49,336 nucleotides of DNA from Desarmillaria ectypa (taxonomy: Eukaryota; Basidiomycota; Agaricomycetes; Agaricales; Physalacriaceae). A model generated the notes under the pieces. The model saw only the letters and a program-made list of their open reading frames with translations. It was not told the origin of the DNA and searched no databases. Below are positions 42,547-49,336 of this stretch, in pieces (positions within the stretch are counted from its first letter, which is position 1; the number at the start of each line of letters is the position of its first letter). Position numbers and translations under genes: made by a program. The stretch is taken from positions 1-49,336 of the forward strand of contig JAUDYN010000018.1 in the NCBI GenBank assembly GCA_030407005.1. Reading direction: 5' to 3'.

Positions 42547-42970
42547 TGTTACGATTTTTCCGTTATCTTATCTTATCCAAGTCATATCCATGACTCATCC
42601 ATCTAATCTAATCAAGAAACCGACTTGTATCCAGCTATTCGCCGGCTACCACCCTCATTCTCACCATTTGTCACCCCAGACACTTTTCATTGGTTCTATG
42701 ATCCTCCCAGATCATCCAACCTCGACACCATTTGTGCATGGACTGTAGTGTTTCACCTAAATATAAATGCCATAGAAATACTATATAAACAGAGTAAACT
42801 AGACAGTTGTACTCTATCTCTTGTTTAAATTAACACCATATACTTCTTGTCTGCACAACACAGAAGACCTCCAGCTTCTATCTCTCACATTGGGTGATCG
42901 TTCAAACGCGTAACAGCCCAGAGAGATCAGCTAATCATCCCAAGTCACGTGCCCAAGTCAGTACCTAACA
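42547..42970 (+). mobile_element. Element A1 3' LTR
   Basis: 424 bp, TGTTACG to AGTACCTAACA. It is followed by GGCATGAGCATTCC, which is the middle of A2 gag, not by a copy of the bases before the 5' LTR. In A1 the same gag site (GGCAT at 37142-37146) is uninterrupted. Confidence 0.95.
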
Positions 42971-43225
42971 GGCATGAGCATTCCGTGCTCATATCCAAAG
43001 TGGAAGGAATGCATCCTCTGGATGTATGAGGAGAGACAGCGGAAATGGGTCTTTGACCAGACCACTAGTACACCTCGGGACGGCCAGAAGCAGGGCCCGT
43101 GTCCCCAACAACAGCAGCCCAGTGGCAAGAACACCACTGGGGTGACAAGTTCATCCACTCCAAAGCCGACTGCTGGGAGTGGAGGAACCAGTCGGGATGC
43201 TGGAACTGGTAAGTGAACGACGTAC
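42971..43225 (+). pseudogene. A2 gag, C-terminal part of capsid
   Basis: Starts in mid-gag at the codons equivalent to A1 37142 (GMSIP), then SYPKWKECILWMYEERQRKW and a Gln/Ser/Gly-rich tail. The 5' LTR, leader and most of gag are absent. Confidence 0.85.
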
Positions 43226-43422
43226 GGGGGGGGGGGGGGGGGGGGGGGAAGCCCATGGACCTAGACCGGCAACGAGCCGAGGGGCGTTGCTTCAGGTGTG
43301 ATCAAAAGGGTCACCTGAGCAAAGATTGCCCTACAAGAAAAGAGAAGAACGTTGTGAGATATGTGGGGCCCACTGACGCAGTGGTGCCAAACACCTCCAA
43401 AATCAAGGAGGTAAAAGAGTAG
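43213..43422 (+). CDS. A2 nucleocapsid zinc knuckle
   Basis: Same knuckle CFRCDQKGHLSKDC as A1, ending EEVKE-like KIKEVKE and TAG at 43420-43422. The true segment starts after the G-tract at about 43249. Confidence 0.8.
   Translation: MNDVRGGGGGGGKPMDLDRQRAEGRCFRCDQKGHLSKDCPTRKEKNVVRYVGPTDAVVPNTSKIKEVKE
43226..43248 (+). repeat. G23 homopolymer in A2 gag
   Basis: Twenty-three G bases at the position of the A1 G16 tract. The difference of seven changes the frame entering the zinc knuckle. Confidence 0.9.
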
Positions 43423-43454
43423 GGCATCAAGGGTTTGATTCCCCTTGCATGCCC
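43422..43454 (+). promoter_or_regulatory. A2 stop-adjacent RNA hairpin
   Basis: Lower stem GGGCAT with ATGCCC fully paired, bulged C43448, upper stem CAAGGG with CCCTTG, loop TTTGATTC. Compared with A1 one G-C pair has become A-T and one U-G pair is C-G. Some of these changes are at CpG sites and may be decay rather than selection. Confidence 0.68.
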
Positions 43455-44576
43455 AAGTCTCAAGGTGTGTCCTTGGTTTCTGTGGGTTGGACTGATTATT
43501 ATGAAAACAGACAATTACATATGAAAAAGAATATATCCATGACTTCACCAAAGCCGAAGACCAAGAAAGAATCAACAAGAACAACCAGGTACATCATCCT
43601 CCTAGAAGAAGCTGACACAAGTATCTGTAGTGACAAATCCCGAGCCTCCGATGAACTGGAGCGGGACTTGCCAAGTGGTGTTGGCGCCACAACAAAGTCC
43701 AATGAGCAGAGCTCACCGGATATGCCGCTGAGCACACAGCGACAAGCAGGGACCAGTAGGCAGGACTCCTTCGGGCCTCCCAGAAGTCCGACTGTCCCAG
43801 TCTCCACCTTGAGTGGTGGGGCAAGCTCACCAGTTCAGCCAGGGTCAGCGGAGGACCAGGACAGTGCCTCTAACCAAGACCAGGACCGACGACCCAGACA
43901 AACTGGTCCGGGGAGTGGAAAACTTGACGAAGCTGAGTACCAAACCAGGCTGGCAAGTCAAAGGATCAAAGCCAAGAGGAGGGAAGTCGCTAGCACCCAG
44001 GCGATAAAAAGGGGGTGGAATTACCCAAACCAGACTGGTACGGGTTGCAAACGTGCGAAGGTCGCCTTAGGCACTAGCTGGGAGTCAATGACCAAGGAAA
44101 TTCAAACTCCATCACGAGTAGTGCCAGCCGAAGAAAAGGAACAGGATCCTGCTAGTGCCCAGGCAGTAAAGAGGGGGCATTTCAGCAGAACTACTATCGT
44201 CGAAGTATCTGACGAAGAAGACGACACAGCTTTCAGGATGTGGCAAGTCAGCCAATCCAAAGCCAGTACCCCGATATCCAGAACACTGGAAACACAGAAC
44301 ACCGACCTTCCGAATGCAAGGGGAAGCATCAAACCCAACACCTATCCTAACAAGGGGGTATCAGATGCTTCCGAATGCACGGGGAAGCAAGACATGTCTT
44401 CCAAACAAACGGGGAAGCAGAACAACTCCCAATGGTTTAAACCATTTGGAATTGACTGGACGATGTGTGCAGTATGCGACTCCAAGAATTTGGCAATTGC
44501 CAAGGCAGTTCTCTCTATTTGGGTACATCCCAAAAGACTTGGAGAAATCAATGACGAGCTTATTCAAAGCTTATGA
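43449..44576 (+). CDS. A2 pre-protease region of pol, 375 codons open
   Basis: Frame 0, -1 relative to the nucleocapsid. The first ATG (43449) lies within the hairpin and is an ACG in A1, so it is not a conserved start; the frame is also open upstream. The protein is Ser/Lys/Gln/Glu-rich with repeated ASxQAxKRG blocks, EVSDEEDD and the WFKPFGIDWTM block, and no known domain. It shows that this unusually long insert between nucleocapsid and protease was a coding region. Confidence 0.65.
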   Translation: MPKSQGVSLVSVGWTDYYENRQLHMKKNISMTSPKPKTKKESTRTTRYIILLEEADTSICSDKSRASDELERDLPSGVGATTKSNEQSSPDMPLSTQRQAGTSRQDSFGPPRSPTVPVSTLSGGASSPVQPGSAEDQDSASNQDQDRRPRQTGPGSGKLDEAEYQTRLASQRIKAKRREVASTQAIKRGWNYPNQTGTGCKRAKVALGTSWESMTKEIQTPSRVVPAEEKEQDPASAQAVKRGHFSRTTIVEVSDEEDDTAFRMWQVSQSKASTPISRTLETQNTDLPNARGSIKPNTYPNKGVSDASECTGKQDMSSKQTGKQNNSQWFKPFGIDWTMCAVCDSKNLAIAKAVLSIWVHPKRLGEINDELIQSL

Positions 44577-45119
44577 ATGGGAGAGAGAATGGCCCGAGAA
44601 CAGCTCTACAAACTACATGAACCAATTCATTATATTCGAGGTACCAAGAGTTCCGGACGGGACTTCTTGGTGGATATCCAACTTTCCCCATGTACTGGGA
44701 AACAAACCTTGACAACTCGAGCATTGTTGGATAGTGGCTGCACAGGCAGCTCTATCAACTGAACTTACGTCCAGCAACATCAGTTGGACACCCGGAAGGC
44801 CGCAGCCCCTATACCGGTCTATAATGCCGATGGAACATGCAATAAGGCAGGGGACGTTACAGAATTCGTAGAACTCCGAATGACCATCAGAGGTCATAGC
44901 GAACGAATTGACCTAGCAGTCACTGATCTAGGCTCTAAAACCATATATTTGGGCCATGACTGGCTCAAACGCCATAATCCTTTCGTCAACTGGAAAGCAG
45001 GAACCTTGACGTTCGGATGATGTCATTGTGTCCAAAACCATTTCACTCTGCCCGACGCAGATGAAGAAGACCGATGGGATGAAGAGCTCGAAGAAGGTGA
45101 AAGTATTCTTGCCATCAAT
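44577..45119 (+). pseudogene. A2 aspartic protease
   Basis: DSG active site at 44730-44738 in RALLDSGCTGSS, then VYNADGTCNKAGD, MTIRGHSERIDLAVTDLGSK and YLGHDWLKRHNP. Stops at 44760 (TGA) and 45018 (TGA). Confidence 0.87.
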
Positions 45120-46124
45120 ATGCAAGAAGAAATCATACTTCGAGCCATCCATCATGCGAATGAGTTGGCTGCAGCGGCCAATGCTGAAAAACCAAAACAG
45201 ATGTTCGAGGAGCTCGTACCTCCTCAGTACCAAGGCTTTAAAGACCTATTCTCTAAAGAAAGCTTTGACGAGTTACCGGAAAGAAGACCTTGGGATCACG
45301 CAATCGAATTGATCCCCAATGCGAAATCTACCTTGGATTGCAAGGTGTACCTGCTCAATCGAAATGAGCAAGAACAATTAGACAAGTTCTTAGATAAGAG
45401 CTTAGACTTGGGACAGATTCGTCCTTCGAAATCCCCCTTCGCCTCCCCCTTCTTCTTTGTCAAGAAAAAGGATGGCTCCTTACGACCAGTTCAGGATTAC
45501 CGAAAACTGAATGAAATGACAATCAAGAATCATTATCCCCTTCTGCTCATCTCCGAGCTGATCGACAAACTACGTGGAGCCAAATACTTCTCTAAACTGG
45601 ATATTCGTTGGGGCTACAACAATGTCCATATCTGAGACAGAGATGAAGAAAAAGCTGCGTTCAGAACCAATCGAGGGCTCTTTGAGCCAACGGTTATGTT
45701 CTTTGCGCTTACGAACTCACCAGCCACGTTCCAGTGGATGATGAACGACATATTCAAGGATTTGATCGCCAGAGGAAAAGTCACCATTTACCTCAACAAC
45801 ATACTTATTTTCACAAAATCCTTGTCTGAACACCAGAATGTAGTATGACAAGTACTCCAACAACTTCGAGAGAACAAATTGTTCCTCAAAGCAGAAAAAT
45901 GCGAGTTTGAGGTACTTGAAACTGAATACCTGGGGGTCATCATTAGCAAAGATGCCATCTGCATGGACCCCATCAAGTGTGCTGGGATAGCAGAATGGCC
46001 AACCCCAACGAAAAAGAAGGAATTACAGTCTTTCCTAGGATTCACAAACTTTTATCGAAAGTTCATAGAGGACTACTCCAGGATAGTGCGCCCCCTTACT
46101 CAGTTAACCGGAAAGGTAGACTGA
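45120..46124 (+). pseudogene. A2 reverse transcriptase, catalytic site lost
   Basis: Open from 45120 to 45635 through NEMTIKNHYPLLLI and KYFSKLDIRWGYNNV, then TGA (CGA in A1). The catalytic box is YLNN (45789-45800): both Asp codons GAT/GAC have become AAC. Thumb LQSFLGFTNFYRKFIEDYS is intact. TGA at 46122, shared with A1, lies in a tract identical between the copies. Confidence 0.92.
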
Positions 46125-46757
46125 ACATGGGGATCAGAACAGGAACAAGTGTTTAGTCAACTCAAGAAGTTAATGACAACAAACATAGTTCTTATGATTC
46201 CTTCAGACGATGGAAAGTTCCGAGTAGAGGCCGATGCTAGTGACAGAGCCATTGGTGCTGTCCTAAGCCAAGAAAAGGAAGGCAAATGGAGACCAGTCGC
46301 CTTCATGTCAAAAGCGCTCACCGTCACTGAGCGAAACTACGAAATCTACAACAAGGAGTTACTAGCAATCATGCTGGCATTAGAGGAATGGCATCATTAT
46401 CTCATGGGCACCAAAGAGACCATTGAAATCTGGACTGACCACCAGAATCTCCAATACTTCCGGAAACCCCAGAAGTTGAATCGTCGACAAGCTCGATGGG
46501 TCACCGAACTAGCAGAATACCACTTTGTTCTTCAACACAAAGCTGGAACTGCAAACCAGAAGGCCGATCTTCTCAGCCGAAGAGACGATCATGATCAGGG
46601 AAAAGAAGACAATCAAGACATTGTCGTTTTATCCCCGGAACATTTCCGAGTGTTGGTATTACCAACAACTGAAGAAAGGATCATGTGTATAAGAGACGCA
46701 ATGAAACAGAAGGACCAGTGGGACCAGGGAATCGAGAAATCCCTCAATCATGAATGA
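46125..46757 (+). pseudogene. A2 RNase H
   Basis: Open from 46149 to 46757 with VEADASDRAIGAVLSQ, EIYNKELLAIMLALEEW and IWTDHQNLQYF. Catalytic residues are present. It ends at a TGA shared with A1 (46755). Confidence 0.9.
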
Positions 46758-47500
46758 GGGATCACCCAGGAAAAAGAAGTCCTGTGGTACGACAGACGAG
46801 TCTATATTCCGAATGACTCTATTCTACATGGTGAGATCATTGCACAATTCCATGATCACATTACTGCTGGACACCCAGGGATTGCCAAGACCAAGGAACT
46901 CGTACTTCGCGAGTACTGGTGGCCAAAGATGAAGAAGGACGTAGAATCATACATCAAAGGATGTGAAACTTGTCAAAGAACGAAGAGCAATATGCAGGCC
47001 AAAGCTGCACCTCTTCATCCCAACACAATACCAGACATGCCATGGACACACATCTCAGTCGACATGATTACTGGACTCCCCGAGTCAGATGGATTTGATG
47101 CTCTACTAGTCATCGTAGATTGTTTCTCCAAGAACATCCTCCTGATTCCATGTAATGAGGAGTTGTCCGCTGAAGGATGGGCGTTAATACTTCACAACCA
47201 CATATATGCGAAACATGGAATGCCACAGGTGGTCATCTCAGATAGGGGACCACAATTTGTCTCAACATTCATGAAGGAACTATATCAAATGTTGAACATC
47301 ACCCAGAACACGTCCACAGCATACCATCCACAGACAGACGGACAGACAGAGAGAGTCAACCAGGAGGTAGAGAAATACCTCCGTATCTTTGTCAATCATC
47401 GACAAACCGATTGGGTAGCATGGCTACCACTCGCTGAATTTGCCCACAATAACCGAGTTCACTTGGCTACAGGCAAAAGTCCTTTCATGGTACTATACGG
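46758..47500 (+). pseudogene. A2 integrase, interrupted
   Basis: Zinc region (CETCQRTKSN), core ISVDMITGLPES, VVISDRGPQFVS, QTDGQTERVNQE; 46929-47525 is open where A1 has two TGA codons. After SPFMVLYG it is split by LTR-1360 copy 6; the reading resumes at 48861. Confidence 0.92.
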
Positions 47501-48860
47501 TGATGTGCTTGGTAACAGCGAGTGACAAAAGAATTAGGGAATGGCAATGAACACCAATCACACTAAACCTCTTACTACTCTACACTTAATCACCAATATT
47601 GAATTCGGGCGGTTTTGAGTACAATGGAAGCACTCTGCAGACTTCAATAATCAAGTACAATTGTCTTAAAGACGTTTTATTTGTTACTAGTGAGTTTATA
47701 CAAAGTACTACTTGTACTAGTGGGGTGGGTAAGACACAATTGGATAAGAGTGACTTGGTTTGAGCTACTGCGCTCATTCTGACTGAAATGGCTTCAGGCT
47801 GGTGGTGCTCTTGGCCCTATACTGCTTCCTACAAGTGATAAACACTTGACTAGCTGCACTCTTGGCTAACTAGTGGCACTCTTGGCCTAAGAATAAACTA
47901 TAACTCCGAGAACTTTGCTTGAACTAACTTCAAAACACTCCGGACCTTTGCAGGACACAACAGTGACTCTAATGGACTTCAATTCAATGCAATTCTATGG
48001 GCGACTTAGCGACTATTAATCACTTCGTCGAGGTTAAGCACAAAAGCCTTTAATTGGGGACACCAGTTACTACCAGTGAGGGCTCAACTGCGGGGATGGC
48101 TTGCCTGCTTTGCACGAGTGCCCATCCCACTACTTATATACTACTGAGGCAAAACTATGAATATCATCTGGGTATAGGGTATATTGGTAAGGATTTCTTG
48201 GCTAGTCACAAATAATGGTGAATAATCACACAATAGTCGGTCTAGTCTGTTTTCTTTTCAAATATTTGGTCTAGAGACTCCACAGTTGGTCTTTCCGCAC
48301 CCTTGGCACAACTGCATGCCCTAGTAATGCGGTTATATGGATATCTGGATATTGGTACCTGTAACAGCTATCTGATCATGATTGAGGGTGCAGTCCGGCT
48401 CCACTAGCATCGATCATAAGAGATCTATATTGAAATAGTCGGATCTGGGCTCAAGGTTAATCCATTCCTAATTTATTTCTAAGTCCTGTTTCAAGATTGC
48501 CATGTGACTAGTTATCCTGACTTAGGTGTTTATGCCCAGTCTGGGCTGCTAGTGACAGAACTTGACGAGATCTGTGTACTCTGCTCCTAGTTTTGGTGTG
48601 CTAGTAGCATCCTTCATTTGCTAGTGGCTGTATTTCACTTAGTCCTGCTAGCATTCAAGTTACTAGTCTGGCCGGCTGGTAGATTTAACCCACTAATGGT
48701 GTTGCATCTAAGTCCTGGCTCTACCAGTTGCTTACTGCTTTTAACTATCAGCTCAAAGCCTCAGCTATAGTCCTCTATGTATCACTAGTATAGGATAGAT
48801 GTGCAATAGTATTGTTACAAAATCGCAAAATCTAGGTGTGAATGCATAGACGGCATATCA
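47501..48860 (-). mobile_element. LTR-1360 copy 6, complete with target duplication ACGG
   Basis: 1360 bp from TGATGTGC to GCATATCA, flanked by ACGG at 47497-47500 and 48861-48864. The uninterrupted A1 sequence at this site has a single ACGG, so this is a clean insertion with a 4-bp duplication. No coding capacity was recognised. Ends TG...CA and the TATA and AATAAA order on the minus strand favour a solo LTR of an element whose internal part is not in the window. Confidence 0.92.
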
Positions 48861-49336
48861 ACGGATGAAATCCCCGACTCATCCCTGAGTCAATACAGAA
48901 AACCAGCTTTGCAAACCCCACAGCGGTCGACTTCACGGAAACTATGGCCAAGGTCCATAAAGAAGTCCATGAAGCATTAGAAAAGGCCACGGCGCAAATG
49001 AAAGTGCAATACGACAAAAGGAAACAGACTCCAAGAAACTACTGAATTGGGGATAAGGTATGGCTTGACACCGCCAACCTTCATCTTCCCCGACCAAAGA
49101 AGAAGCTCAACGATAAATGAACGGGACCATTCGAAATCATCGAGAAATCTGGAGCAGCAGCATACAAGCTGAAGCTGCCACCACATTGGAAGATTTACCC
49201 CCAATTCAATGAGAAACTACTGACTCCATATGTCGCACCCTCATTTGCCAATCAAGAACAACTGCCGCCTCCTCCTCCGGACCTCGTTGATGGTCAAGAA
49301 GAATACAAAATCGAAGAAGTCTTGGACTCACGCACC
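48861..49336 (+). pseudogene. A2 integrase C-terminus and chromodomain start
   Basis: Continues A2 beyond the insertion: region equivalent to A1 41661-42139, including the AKVHKEVHEALEKATAQM block, the GDKVWLDTANLHLPRPKKK block, a Pro-rich linker and the first residues of the chromodomain (YKIEEVLDSRT). TGA at about 49042 is shared with A1. The element runs off the window end. Confidence 0.88.

Noticed and set aside
47501..48860. LTR-1360 as a DNA transposon or MITE with 8-bp inverted termini
   Set aside because: TG...CA ends, promoter and polyadenylation order and a 4-bp duplication fit a solo LTR better, though this is not proven.
1..49336. CRISPR arrays, rRNA, bacterial-type operons
   Set aside because: No short regularly spaced repeats, rRNA signatures or operon-like gene packing were seen.

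Overview
The window looks like fungal nuclear DNA, most likely from an agaricomycete (mushroom-forming basidiomycete), and it is built almost entirely of nested, decayed Ty3/gypsy LTR retrotransposons. The clues are several chromodomain gypsy lineages of the kind common in agaricomycetes, heavy loss of CpG in the older elements, and stop codons that are mostly TGA where a sister copy has CGA. No convincing host gene, tRNA, rRNA or CRISPR array was found. LTRs of about 420 bp recall the marY1 element of Tricholoma matsutake, but that is from memory and unchecked.

Layout. Bases 1-8264 and 25254-33517 form a large inverted repeat (coordinates sum to 33518, no indels, identical wherever compared); the left arm runs off the window start. 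Each arm holds the 3' half of one gypsy element (D) carrying two solo LTRs with perfect 5-bp target duplications, a truncated copy of a 1360-bp LTR-like repeat ('LTR-1360'), the 5' half of a related element (B) in the opposite orientation, and the 3' LTR of element C. The spacer 8265-25253 holds the rest of C (minus), element E (minus) broken by two inverted LTR-1360 copies around a 148-bp RNase H scrap, element F (plus; pol plus an unbroken 344-codon 3' ORF), a gag piece of element G (minus), and the 5' end of element H (plus). To the right, 34384-42970 is a nearly complete element, A1, with two LTRs. It is followed by a sister copy, A2 (42971-49336), which lacks its 5' end, is interrupted by a full LTR-1360 with a 4-bp target duplication, and runs off the window end.

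The A/C/E/G/H superfamily has a consistent and unusual layout. (1) Just after the 5' LTR is a 13-nt primer-binding site that is the exact reverse complement of a 13-mer about 30 nt downstream of the LTR TATA box. This suggests self-priming by the mRNA 5' end, as in Tf1. The pair differs in sequence among A, E and H but stays complementary. (2) Next comes a short ORF with one hydrophobic segment, overlapped in the +1 frame by the gag start. (3) The CCHC nucleocapsid frame ends at a conserved UAG followed at once by a bulged hairpin resembling a tRNA T-arm; pol lies in the -1 frame. The hairpin is seen in A1, A2, C and G with compensatory base changes. (4) A long pre-protease region follows, then PR, RT, RNase H, IN, a chromodomain and a second chromo-like tail. 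(5) Another small hairpin precedes the polypurine tract. Together these would govern priming, Gag-Pol ratio and chromatin targeting. All copies here carry stops or lesions and are probably inactive alone.

All calls come from reading the sequence and recalling family patterns; no database search was possible. Domain borders inside pseudogenes are approximate.
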